51,954 nucleotides of DNA, taken from contig DAHVDE010000103.1 in assembly GCA_027313705.1 (NCBI GenBank), positions 1 to 51,954 of the forward strand, given 5' to 3'. The position numbers and the translations under genes are program-made. Origin of the DNA: Actinomycetota bacterium (GTDB lineage: Bacteria > Actinomycetota > Actinomycetes > Streptosporangiales > Streptosporangiaceae). The notes under the pieces were generated by a model. The model was given only the letters and a program-made list of their open reading frames with translations. It made no database searches and was not told the DNA's origin. Every line of letters starts with the position of its first letter. Positions within the stretch are counted from its first letter, which is position 1. Shown piece by piece: positions 44,650-51,954 of this stretch.

Positions 44650-45870
44650 GTGGCTGACGTGCCCGGCGTGCCCGGCGGCCAGCCTGACCCGGCATTCACG
44701 CGGCCGTTCGCCGACGCGGTCGTCGAGGCCGAGAGGATCATCAGGACCGCGCCGCACGTCAAGACCGAGCAGGATCTCGCCGAGGGCTACGACTACCTCG
44801 CAGGGTCGATCCGTGCCTCGCTCCAGATGGCCTGGGCCTACCAGCGCGACTTCCCGTTCTTCGCGGCGTCAACCGGGCCGTACACCAAGCTCGGCCTGGA
44901 CAACCCTGACACGCTGTACTTTCACGCCTACCTGCGCCCTGATGCCGAATACGTGGTGAGCGGCAGGCGCGGCACGACCGCCGATCTCAGCTTCCAGGTG
45001 CTCGGCGGCGACTACTCGCCGGTCCAGGTGCCTGACAGCCTGTCCGCGTTCGACGACCGCGAGATCGCGATCGAGGCAGACGGCACCTTCGAAGTGCGGT
45101 TCGGCCCGGTCAGGTCCGACAACCCGGGAAACTACTTCACGCTTGGCGCCGGCTCGGCGATGCTGGTCGTCCGCGAGGTCTACAGCGACTGGGCAACCGA
45201 GCGGCGCGGCATGATCACGATCCGCCGTGCTGGCGCCGAGGGTCTCGCACCCGTCCCGCCCGATACCAGCGCGCTGGCCAAGCGGTACGGGGTGGCCGGG
45301 AAGATGCTGATCTCCAGGCTGCGCACCTTCCTTCAGTTCCCCGAGTGGTTCTACCTTCAGTTGCCGGTCAATACCCTGACCGAGCCGAGGAGCACTCCTG
45401 GCGGACTGACCACGCAGTTTTCCTCGGTCGGCCACTACGACCTCGCTGCTGACGAAGCCATGATCATCACGGTCCCGGCCGCGCCCAAGGATGTCGCGCC
45501 TTATCAGGGCATTCAGCTTGGCAGCGGGTGGTACATCTCGCTCGACTACATCAACCACCAGACCAGCCTCACGGCTGACCAGGCTAGGGTCGACGAGGAC
45601 GGCAAGCTGCGTTTCGTCGTCAGCGAGCGCAACCCTGGCGTCGTCAACTGGCTGGAGTGCACCGGGCATCAGCGTGGCTACGTGCAGCTTCGCTGGCAGC
45701 GGCTGGCGCGAGCGCTCACCGCCGCCGACGGCCCGGCCGTCGAGGTCGTCGAATTCGGTGAGCTCCCGCTGCGCCTGCCGTTCTATGCGCGATCCGAGAT
45801 CACCTCCGGCGATTACGCCGCCAGGATCGCAGCACGCCAATACGCCGTGGCGCAGCGCATGCTGGGTTAG
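44650..45870 (+). CDS. DUF1214-domain protein
   Basis: A 406-residue protein. The N-terminal half is mixed helical (YDYLAGSIRASLQMAW), followed by NPDTLYFHAYLRPDAEY, and the middle to C-terminal part holds the DUF1214-type beta-rich region (VREVYSDWATERRGMITI, WYISLDYINHQTSL, RNPGVVNWLECTGHQRGYVQLRW). The GTG start is three bases after the SnoaL stop. In Mycobacterium tuberculosis the KstR-regulated genes Rv3529c-Rv3531c encode, as I recall, a sulfotransferase-like protein, an SDR and a protein of this type, which is the same trio found here. The biochemical role is not known. Confidence 0.78.
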   Translation: MADVPGVPGGQPDPAFTRPFADAVVEAERIIRTAPHVKTEQDLAEGYDYLAGSIRASLQMAWAYQRDFPFFAASTGPYTKLGLDNPDTLYFHAYLRPDAEYVVSGRRGTTADLSFQVLGGDYSPVQVPDSLSAFDDREIAIEADGTFEVRFGPVRSDNPGNYFTLGAGSAMLVVREVYSDWATERRGMITIRRAGAEGLAPVPPDTSALAKRYGVAGKMLISRLRTFLQFPEWFYLQLPVNTLTEPRSTPGGLTTQFSSVGHYDLAADEAMIITVPAAPKDVAPYQGIQLGSGWYISLDYINHQTSLTADQARVDEDGKLRFVVSERNPGVVNWLECTGHQRGYVQLRWQRLARALTAADGPAVEVVEFGELPLRLPFYARSEITSGDYAARIAARQYAVAQRMLG

Positions 45871-45967
45871 CTGGGTAAATGTTGCTGATTTTCCCACCCG
45901 GCTCTCAGGCAACCAAGAAACATGACACTCTGCTCCAATCCGCTGTGCTTAATGCGGGAGAACCGTG

Positions 45968-46744
45968 ATGTTGCTGAAAGACAAGGTAGTTGTCGTCTCG
46001 GGGATCGGGCCAGGACTCGGCCGGTCCATCGCGATCCGCAGCGCGGCGCAAGGCGCCGACGTGGTCCTCGCCGCGCGTACCGCGTCGCGGCTCGACGAGG
46101 TCGCGGCGCAGGTGCGGGCGCTTGGCAGGCGCGCCCTCAGCGTGCCGACCGACGTGACCGACCCGGCGGCGGCCGAGCATCTGATGCGGGCCGCGCTCGG
46201 GGAGTTCGGCCGGGCCGATGCCCTGGTTCATAATGCACTCGCGATGCCGCCGATCAAGGACCTGCTCACGGTCGACCTCGATGCCATCACGACCGCGTTC
46301 CAGGTCAACGTGCTCGCCGCGCTGACGATGACCAGGCTGTTCGTGCCCGCGCTCAAGGAGACGTCCGGCTCGGTCACCATGATCAACTCCATGGTAGTGC
46401 GGTTCTCTCAGCGCACCATGGGCCCGTACAAGGCAACGAAGGCCGCGCTGCTTGCCGTCGCGCAGTCCCTGGCTACCGAACTCGGCCCTGACGGGGTAAG
46501 GGTCAACTCGGTCGCGCCAGGCCATATCTGGGGCGACTCGCTCCAGTGGTACTTCGGTTACCTGGCCAAGAAGCGCGGCGTGGATCCGCGGGAGGTCTAC
46601 GAAGAGACCGCGGCGAACACCGACCTGCGCAGGCTGCCGTTGCCTGACGAGATCGCGGACGCCGTAGTGTTCCTTTCCTCGCCGATGGCGCGGGCCATTA
46701 CCGGCCAGTGCATCGACGTCAACTGCGGGGAGTATCACCATTGA
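45968..46744 (+). CDS. Short-chain dehydrogenase/reductase
   Basis: A 258-residue SDR: cofactor motif SGIGPGLGRSIA near residues 12-23, NVLAALTMTR with the structural Asn, the catalytic Ser in MINSMVV and Y-x3-K in YKATKAAL, then VNSVAPGHIWGDS. The second residue pair of the Gly motif (GPGLGR) differs slightly from the classical TGxxxGIG but keeps the Gly spacing. ATG 45968 has GGGAG seven bases upstream. It overlaps the sulfotransferase start by four bases. It is probably the alcohol dehydrogenase of the putative steroid operon (Rv3530c-like). Confidence 0.9.
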   Translation: MLLKDKVVVVSGIGPGLGRSIAIRSAAQGADVVLAARTASRLDEVAAQVRALGRRALSVPTDVTDPAAAEHLMRAALGEFGRADALVHNALAMPPIKDLLTVDLDAITTAFQVNVLAALTMTRLFVPALKETSGSVTMINSMVVRFSQRTMGPYKATKAALLAVAQSLATELGPDGVRVNSVAPGHIWGDSLQWYFGYLAKKRGVDPREVYEETAANTDLRRLPLPDEIADAVVFLSSPMARAITGQCIDVNCGEYHH

Positions 46745-47988
46745 GCCGGCTGCCCAAGATGAACCCCGCGTTCGCGGTCGCGGTGCCCGCCGGGCCAGCC
46801 GCGGGCGATGGCGCGACCACTACCCGCCTGCCTCGCGACAACGTGGGAACGGTGGGTGATCTGCACGCCTCGGTCACCAGGCTCACCGGTCTCACCGACT
46901 TCGGCGACGACGATTACCTGGACGGGCTGATGGTCTTGCTCGCCTCCTACGAGCGGGACGAGAAGCTGACGCCGCTCGGTCGCAAGATGAGCCGGATATT
47001 CCTGCGCGAGGCGATGGCGGCCAGGTTGCTCAGCGAGGCTGCCTGGCAGCGCTACCCAGGGTACGCCGAGGTCAGCATCACCCAGCCGATCTTCGTGACC
47101 GGTCTGCCGAGAACGGGAACTACCGCCCTGCACCGGCTGCTGACCGCCGACCCAGGGCACCAGGGTCTTGAGTTGTGGCTTACCCAGGCGCCCCAGCCAA
47201 GGCCACCACGTGAGCAATGGGGGAGCGACTCCGTATTCGTCGCCATGCAGGCGGCCTATCAGCAGCACCAGGTGGAGCATCCGGAATTCATGGGACTGCA
47301 TCACCTTGCCGCCGACCAGGTTGAGGAGTGCTGGCGGCTGCTCAGCCAGTCCATCAGGTCGGTCTCGTTCGAGTGCCTGGCCCACGTGCCGACGTACTCG
47401 TCGTGGCTGCAAGTCAGGGGCTGGCGAGACGCATATCGCAGGCATAAGCGTAACCTGCAGCTCATCGGGCTCAACGATTCCGATCGCCGCTGGGTGCTTA
47501 AGAACCCCAGTCACCTGTTCGCGTTGGACGAGCTGCTGGCCGTGTACCCAGACTCGCTCGTCATCCAGACCCACCGGCGGCCAAGGGTCGCCATCGCCTC
47601 GGCTTGCAGCCTGTCGGCGCATGCTACGGCCGGCTGGTCCGAGCGGTTCGTCGGCCCGGTAATCGGTGCCGACCAGCTAGACCTTTGGGCACGCGGCCTC
47701 GAGGAGTTCCTCGAAGCCAGGAAGCGCTATGACCAGGCCAGGTTCTGCGACGTGTGGTACGAGGACTTCGTCGACGATCCGCTCGGGACGGTCGAATCGA
47801 TCTATGAGCATTTCGGGATCGAGCTAACCGGTGCCGCGGTAGCGGCGATGCGGGCAGCGCAGGCCGAGTCGGCAGGCTCAGGGCCGGCCGGTGCCCGGCA
47901 AGTGCATAAATACTCGCTGAGCGACTTCGGCCTGACCGGCGAGCAAGTAGATGCCAGGTTCTCCGGCTACCCCGGCATGCGCGGCTGA
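46741..47988 (+). CDS. Sulfotransferase-family protein
   Basis: A 415-residue protein with the PAPS 5'-phosphosulfate loop FVTGLPRTGTTALHRLL near residues 117-133, WVLKNPSHLFALDELLAVYPDSLVIQTHRRP as the 3'-phosphate region with its Arg/Ser, and FCDVWYEDFVDDPLGTVESIYEHFG near the end. These are the features of the bacterial Sulfotransfer_3-type group. TTG 46741 overlaps the SDR stop and has GGGGAG about seven bases upstream; ATG 46759 has no ribosome site. It matches Rv3529c in context, so an acyl- or sterol-related substrate rather than a true sulfo acceptor is possible. Confidence 0.87.
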   Translation: MSRLPKMNPAFAVAVPAGPAAGDGATTTRLPRDNVGTVGDLHASVTRLTGLTDFGDDDYLDGLMVLLASYERDEKLTPLGRKMSRIFLREAMAARLLSEAAWQRYPGYAEVSITQPIFVTGLPRTGTTALHRLLTADPGHQGLELWLTQAPQPRPPREQWGSDSVFVAMQAAYQQHQVEHPEFMGLHHLAADQVEECWRLLSQSIRSVSFECLAHVPTYSSWLQVRGWRDAYRRHKRNLQLIGLNDSDRRWVLKNPSHLFALDELLAVYPDSLVIQTHRRPRVAIASACSLSAHATAGWSERFVGPVIGADQLDLWARGLEEFLEARKRYDQARFCDVWYEDFVDDPLGTVESIYEHFGIELTGAAVAAMRAAQAESAGSGPAGARQVHKYSLSDFGLTGEQVDARFSGYPGMRG

Positions 47989-48035
47989 CCGCGCCGTTGC
48001 CGATCTCGGGGGGCGAGGTATGCGACACTTTCCTG

Positions 48036-49085
48036 GTGCCTGATGCAGCGTCGGCCGAGTCGGCGCCGACGTCGCAGCCTGTGCTCACCCGGCTGACGGC
48101 GGCGGCGATCTTCCTCGTGGTGACGATCAACCCCGGCGGCGAGGAAAAGGTCAGGGACCTGCTTTCCGACCTGACCGGCATTGAGCGCTCGGTCGGGTTC
48201 CGTATGCCCGAGGGCAAACTGGCCTGCGTGCTCGGCATCGGCGCAGATGCCTGGGACCGCTTGTTCGCTGGCCCGCGCCCGGCCGAACTGCGCCCGTTCC
48301 GCGCTCTCGACGGCGCCAGGCACCACGCCCCGGCGACGCCCGGTGACCTGCTTTTTCACGTCAAGGCCAACCGGATGGACTTGTGCTTCGAGTTCATCAC
48401 TCAGGTCATGAACCGGCTCTCCGGCTGGGTCAAGGTCTGCGACGAGGTACAGGGCTTCAGGTACTTCGACGAGCGTGACCTCATCGGCTTCGTCGACGGC
48501 ACGGAGAACCCTGCGGGTGCCGCGGCCGCGGCGGCCGCCATAGTCGGCGCCGAGGACGAGAATTTCGCTGGCGGCAGCTATGTCATCGTCCAGAAATACC
48601 TGCACGACCTCGCGGCCTGGAATCAGCTTTCCGTGGAGGAACAGGAAAAGGTGATCGGCCGGAGCAAGCTGGCCGACATCGAGATGCCTGATGACATCAA
48701 GCCGGTCAACTCGCACGTGGCCGTAAATACCCTCATCGAGCCAGATGGCACGCAGCGGCAGATCCTCCGCGCCAACATGCCGTTCGGTGCCCCGAGCCGC
48801 GACGAGTTCGGTACCTACTACATCGCGTACTCGGCCACGCCGAGCGTCACCGAGCGGATGCTCAGCAATATGTTCGTCGGCAGGCCGCCGGGGAACTATG
48901 ACCGCATACTCGACTTCTCCACCGCTGTCACCGGCTGCCTGTTCTTCGCGCCGGCCGTTGACTTCCTCGATGATCTGCCTGGCGCGCCGTCGCAGGCAGC
49001 GACCGGGCAGCCGCCGGCCGATCACTTGCGGGCCGCTGCGGGTGACGGCTCGCTTCGGATCGGCAGCCTGCGCCTGCAGACATGA
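48036..49085 (+). CDS. DyP-type peroxidase, encapsulin cargo
   Basis: A 349-residue haem peroxidase of the DyP class. The distal motif GFVDGTENP carries the catalytic Asp, the proximal haem ligand is His in VNSHVAVNT, and Arg in QILRANMPFG is the distal arginine. The last 13 residues (codons 49044-49082), DGSLRIGSLRLQT, match the encapsulin targeting peptide (DGSLxIGSLK-like), which docks the enzyme inside the shell made by the next gene. GTG 48036 is my choice because known relatives begin a few residues before the QPVLTRLTAAA segment; no clear ribosome site is seen, so the start is uncertain. It probably handles peroxide or phenolic substrates in the compartment. Confidence 0.92.
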   Translation: MPDAASAESAPTSQPVLTRLTAAAIFLVVTINPGGEEKVRDLLSDLTGIERSVGFRMPEGKLACVLGIGADAWDRLFAGPRPAELRPFRALDGARHHAPATPGDLLFHVKANRMDLCFEFITQVMNRLSGWVKVCDEVQGFRYFDERDLIGFVDGTENPAGAAAAAAAIVGAEDENFAGGSYVIVQKYLHDLAAWNQLSVEEQEKVIGRSKLADIEMPDDIKPVNSHVAVNTLIEPDGTQRQILRANMPFGAPSRDEFGTYYIAYSATPSVTERMLSNMFVGRPPGNYDRILDFSTAVTGCLFFAPAVDFLDDLPGAPSQAATGQPPADHLRAAAGDGSLRIGSLRLQT

Positions 49086-49095
49086 AAGGGATCCC

Positions 49096-49893
49096 ATGAA
49101 TAACCTGCATCGCGAGCTCGCCCCCATCTCGGCCGCAGCCTGGGCCGGCCTCGAGGCAGAAGCCAGGCGCACATTCACATTGCACCTGGCCGGCCGCCGG
49201 GTGGTCGAGGTGACCGGACCTGGCGAGGGAGTGCTTGCCTCGGTCGGCACCGGGCACCTGACCAACATCAAGGCACCCGCCGAGGCCATCATCGCCAGGG
49301 CCAGGATGTCGCAGCCGGTCATCGAGTTCCGGGTGCCGTTCGCGGTCAGCAGGCAGGCCGTCGACGACGTGGAGCGCGGTGCGCAGGACTCAGACTGGCA
49401 GCCAGTCAAGGAAGCCGCCCGCACGATCGCCGCAGCCGAGGACCGCGCCATCTTCGATGGCTACGCGGCCGGCGGCATCACAGGCATCAAGAAGTCGGCT
49501 AGCAGCAAGGCGCTCAGCCTCCCGGCCGATGCGACGAAGTACCCGGACCTGGTGAGCGGAGCGGTGGAGACCTTGCGCCTGGCCGGTGTCGACGGGCCGT
49601 TCGCCGTGGTGCTCAGCGCCAGCGCTTACACCGCGGTCACCGAGACCTCCGATCACGGTTACCCGGTCCGCCAGCATCTCGCCAAGGTGGTCGACGGCCC
49701 GATCGTCAGGGCGCCTGCGATCCAGGGCGGTTTCGTCATGTCTGCCAGGGGCGGCGATTTCGAGCTTTACCTGGGCCAGGACCTCTCGATCGGCTATCTC
49801 TCCCACGACATCGAGACGATCACGCTCTACTTCGAGGAAGCCTTTACCTTCATGACGCACACCCCGGAAGCCGTAGTCCCGATCACTCCATAG
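49096..49893 (+). CDS. Family 1 encapsulin shell protein
   Basis: A 265-residue HK97-fold protein, the normal length for family 1 (linocin M18-like) encapsulins. It begins NNLHRELAPISAAAWAGLEAEA, has the E-loop region with IEFRVPFAVSRQAVDDVERGA, and ends with EAFTFMTHTPEAVVPI, all typical. About 60 copies usually assemble into a shell of some 24 nm that encloses cargo. ATG 49096 has AAAGGG six bases upstream and lies ten bases after the DyP stop, so cargo and shell are co-expressed. Confidence 0.95.
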   Translation: MNNLHRELAPISAAAWAGLEAEARRTFTLHLAGRRVVEVTGPGEGVLASVGTGHLTNIKAPAEAIIARARMSQPVIEFRVPFAVSRQAVDDVERGAQDSDWQPVKEAARTIAAAEDRAIFDGYAAGGITGIKKSASSKALSLPADATKYPDLVSGAVETLRLAGVDGPFAVVLSASAYTAVTETSDHGYPVRQHLAKVVDGPIVRAPAIQGGFVMSARGGDFELYLGQDLSIGYLSHDIETITLYFEEAFTFMTHTPEAVVPITP

Positions 49894-50104
49894 GACACCT
49901 CTGAACTAAGCCAGCTCCGGCCGCGAGTCCGGCCAGTCTGGAGTCGGCCTGTCCGCCGCCCGCCCCGCGCCCAGCCGGCCAGGCGTCCCAGGCTGCGGTG
50001 AGTGGGTACCAGGATGCCTGCGCTGCTCCCACGGCGCGGCACGCGGCTCGGGTACCGGTCTGGGGCGCCAGCTCGGCGACGGCCGCGTCCGTCAGGGCGG
50101 TCAT
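49883..50104 (-). pseudogene. Transposase/integrase-type fragment (IS3-like N-terminus)
   Basis: A 73-codon frame. Its first half (AVAELAPQTGTRAACRAVGAAQASWY) resembles the N-terminal helix-turn-helix segment of actinomycete IS3-like transposase/integrase-core proteins, which continue as SYYRRHR. Here the match stops at the Trp-Tyr, and an unrelated tail (AAWDAWPAGRGAGGG) follows, so the catalytic DDE core is gone. Its start overlaps the stop of the upstream integrase-like fragment (ATGA), an arrangement kept from the original element. No terminal inverted repeats were found. Confidence 0.5.
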
Positions 50105-50442
50105 TTGCTGTCCTCCTCCGCGCTCTCGGAGAGCTGCTCCAAGAGCGCCTGAAATCTTGCCTGCACGGAGCGGTCGGGCAGGTGGGAGACGTCGGTGCGG
50201 AAGTGGTCGCAGCCGGCGCAGCGGAACCGGACCGGACAGGCGCCGCCGTCGGCTTGCACGTTGGAGGGCTGGGCGCAGGTCCCGTAGCGGACGGCGACCT
50301 CGTCGACCGCATACCGGGCGTGCTCGGAGTCCAGCAATGCGGCAGCCTGGCGCCGGATGCGGTTGCCGTGCCGGTCGAACTGCATCGCGGTGACCTTGTC
50401 GACAGCGTCGCGGCGGCGGTCCTCGCCGGGCCTGCTCTGGCG
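50101..50442 (-). pseudogene. C-terminal fragment of a large site-specific recombinase-type protein with Cys-rich motif
   Basis: The frame reads RRRDAVDKVTAMQFDRHGNRI and then CAQPSNVQADGGACPVRFRCAGCDHFRTDVSHLPD. This Cys-rich ending is familiar from long actinomycete integrase-like proteins of Tn554-type elements. The expected several hundred N-terminal residues are missing, and the frame upstream runs into a stop near 50443. It is in the same orientation as the integrase fragment at 51.07-51.40 kb. Confidence 0.5.
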
Positions 50443-50482
50443 GGGTCAGATATTGGAACTGTCGGAATAGCTCCGTGTCGGG

Positions 50483-51052
50483 TCAGCCACGCTGGTTGAG
50501 ATCCGGGTTGTCCGGGCTGATACCGTACTGGGCCAGCCAGGAGATCAGGTCCTCTCGGGGAGCGGCGGCCAGCCGTCCGCCGGTGAATCGCGGGTCGCCG
50601 GTTATCTCGGCGTAGACGTAGCCCGGGGGCTGGAAGGCAAGCATCTCCGCGTCGGTGCCGAACTCGGCCTCTGCGGTGACCAGGCCGTGCAGCGGCGGGT
50701 CGAAGACGTCGATGCCGAGCGGCGGGATGCTGTAGCGGGTCTTGGCCAGACGCCGTCCTGGCAGCGCGGCGGCCAGTTGGCTGTGCTCGGCCTCGGACAG
50801 GTAGATGTTGGTGATCAGCCCTTGGAACGGGCCGGGCTGCGGGGCGGGGATCTTCTGGGTGAGCTTGTACTGGTCGCCGCCGGGCTGGCGGACGCACCGC
50901 AGGCGCAGGGTGGTGCCGGCCAGGTAGTGATCGATGATCTTGCGGGCTGCGGCAGGCTGTTCGCCGGCGGGCAGGCCGTCGAGCAGGAACCGTCGTTCCC
51001 GCTCGATGCGGGCGTACTTTCCGGGGGCAATCCCGGGAACCGGGGCTGACAT
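50483..51052 (-). CDS. CYTH-domain protein
   Basis: A 189-residue protein with the triphosphate-tunnel motif ARIERERRFLL near residues 13-23 (ExExR form of ExExK), a beta-strand pattern DHYLAGTTLRLRCVRQPGG, YKLTQKIP, and TAEAEFGTDAEMLAF. The CYTH superfamily includes thiamine triphosphatases, class IV adenylate cyclases and polyphosphate-acting enzymes; which applies is unclear. ATG 51052 has GGGAAGG seven bases upstream. Longer in-frame starts run back into integrase-derived sequence. It looks intact although it is surrounded by mobile-element debris. Confidence 0.75.
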   Translation of the reverse strand: MSAPVPGIAPGKYARIERERRFLLDGLPAGEQPAAARKIIDHYLAGTTLRLRCVRQPGGDQYKLTQKIPAPQPGPFQGLITNIYLSEAEHSQLAAALPGRRLAKTRYSIPPLGIDVFDPPLHGLVTAEAEFGTDAEMLAFQPPGYVYAEITGDPRFTGGRLAAAPREDLISWLAQYGISPDNPDLNQRG

Positions 51053-51064
51053 GGCTGGGCCTTC

Positions 51065-51403
51065 CCATGCGGTGGAGCGGTCCTGTCGGCTGCGGATGCC
51101 GGTCTGGCGCAGGCGTTCGGTGAGCTGGAAGGCGCTGACTGGCTGTCCGGGCCGGCCGCCGGGGAGCAGCCAGGTCGAAGAGCCGTCGTCGCCGAGGCTG
51201 GCGTGGCCGCGGCGGGTTGCCGGTGGCGGGGAAGTCCAGGCTTGTGAGCTTGTTCCTTCGTGCCAAGAGGGTGAAGTTGCCCGGCGGTGCAGCAGCTGGC
51301 GCTGGTCTGGGTCGGGGCGTTCGGCGATGGACCAGGAGATCCAGCGTTCGAGCCTGGCCAGGTGCTCATCGCGGGGCGGGAGGGCGCCGGTGATTCTCAG
51401 CAC
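51065..51403 (-). pseudogene. Integrase remnant with internal deletion
   Basis: The frame begins GALPPRDEHLARLERWISW and DPDQRQLLHR, which resembles the N-terminal part of actinomycete integrase-like proteins. It then jumps to LGDDGSSTWLLPGGRPGQP and FQLTERLRQTGIRSRQDRSTA, which belong near the end of the same family. The catalytic middle is missing and the end is cut by the CYTH gene. This is therefore a dead recombinase gene, open in frame but not functional. Confidence 0.55.
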
Positions 51404-51420
51404 ATCCGTCCCTTCGTTGG

Positions 51421-51780
51421 TCAGGCCGTTGTCGCGAGCCGCTGAGTGAGCAGTTCCTCGAAGAACTGATCTCCGGTCAGGCTATTGATAGTCCAATCCG
51501 CCGGGTTCACGCCACCACCGAGCAAGGCGAGCGACGGACGAGTATTCAAGATCGGCGAGTTGCCGTCCCGCACTATGACGCCGACGGGCAACTCCGAAGG
51601 CTTGACAGCGCCACTGCGCAGCGCGCCGGCGATCTCACCGATGGTCTGCCCCGCGAAGGGGCCATTCTGGAAAGTCGGCGAGGCGGTCACCTGAGTGAAG
51701 CGCAGAGGGGCGGCGCTACCGGCCGCGTCAGCTGCCGTGACTGCTTCTGGGGCAATGCAGTACAGCGCGCGGGCCGATCA
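51421..51780 (-). pseudogene. Fragment of a polymorphic toxin/RHS-type C-terminus
   Basis: An open frame without a convincing start, bounded by a stop at about 51781; the only internal start is GTG 51690, without a ribosome site. It reads LRFTQVTASPTFQNG, TIGEIAGALRSGAV, PSELPVGVIVRDGNSPILNTRPSLALL and ends near LTQRLATTA. This resembles the C-terminal toxin segments I know from actinomycete RHS or polymorphic-toxin proteins. The N-terminal carrier part is absent, so this is probably an orphan tail left after a rearrangement. The last 170 bases of the window contain nothing I can identify. Confidence 0.4.
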
Positions 51781-51954
51781 TCGTCGGCACGCGAGGAACC
51801 CAGGGACACGGCAAAGTCGCGTTCATGCGGTCTGAGGTAGTTTTAGCGTCCGCTGCGGGTCGCGGGCGTGGCCGTCCAGGCGTGGCTGGCTGATGGCCAG
51901 GCTGGGCAGCGCGGCCATTACGCGGGGCGCGTTTCCTGTCCGGACCAGTGAATT

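Noticed and set aside
49827-51266. A 479-codon - strand frame across the right end
   Set aside because: Its product is almost only Arg, Pro, Ala and Thr, and it runs in another frame through the CYTH gene and the mobile-element fragments.

Overview
The window is GC-rich, densely packed DNA with long C/G-ending reading frames, frequent GTG starts, two F420-type luciferase-like oxidoreductases and a DyP/encapsulin pair. This points to an actinomycete; I cannot name the genus from the sequence. No rRNA, tRNA or CRISPR array was seen.

Bases 1-30.3 kb are a nonribosomal peptide gene cluster. A left block on the + strand (2-4400) encodes the tail of a C45-family acyltransferase, a type II thioesterase, a ketosynthase-III-like enzyme and a 730-residue protein ending in a haem-oxygenase-like dimetal oxidase domain. 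A convergent GH59 glycosidase, a methyltransferase and a 55-residue membrane protein (4422-7392, - strand) follow. The core is one long - strand operon running from 30223 down to 7542, with neighbours overlapping or only a few bases apart. In transcription order it encodes: an IucD/SidA-type amino acid N-hydroxylase; a DAO-family FAD oxidase; a cupin + methionyl-tRNA-synthetase-like protein with a C-terminal carrier domain; a TubC-type docking domain + Cy-A-T protein whose adenylation code reads as cysteine; an AMP-dependent ligase; an MFS exporter; a C-A-T protein; two separate C-A-T-TE proteins; and a conserved protein of unknown function.

The first three genes match the hydrazine-forming set known from s56-p1 (Spb38, Spb36, Spb40) and triacsin biosynthesis. 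In that pathway lysine is N6-hydroxylated, the MetRS-like and cupin domains join an amino acid to it through an N-N bond, and the FAD oxidase releases a hydrazino acid. What looks unusual is that the cupin-MetRS protein carries its own carrier domain and is translationally coupled (GTGA overlap) to a cysteine heterocyclisation module that starts with a docking domain. My main proposal is therefore a hydrazine synthetase wired directly into an assembly line that makes an N-N-bonded, thiazoline-containing peptide. The dimetal oxidase, ketosynthase-III-like enzyme and ligase would supply further oxidation or acyl groups.

Bases 30.3-41.9 kb are mixed chromosomal genes: a lone DUF6788 protein, an acyl-CoA synthetase, DUF72, a 27-bp tandem repeat, a PhyH dioxygenase, DNA photolyase, an F420-type oxidoreductase, a PGPGW membrane protein, a Gfo/Idh/MocA oxidoreductase, a TetR regulator, threonine synthase and a lipoprotein. 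Bases 41.9-48 kb resemble part of an actinobacterial steroid catabolism locus (NTF2-like proteins, F420-type oxidoreductase, DUF1214, SDR, sulfotransferase). Two 14-bp sites here fit the KstR operator pattern TnnAACnnGTTnnA. Bases 48-49.9 kb hold a DyP peroxidase and its encapsulin shell. The right end (49.9-51.8 kb) is a graveyard of mobile-element and toxin fragments around an apparently intact CYTH-domain gene.
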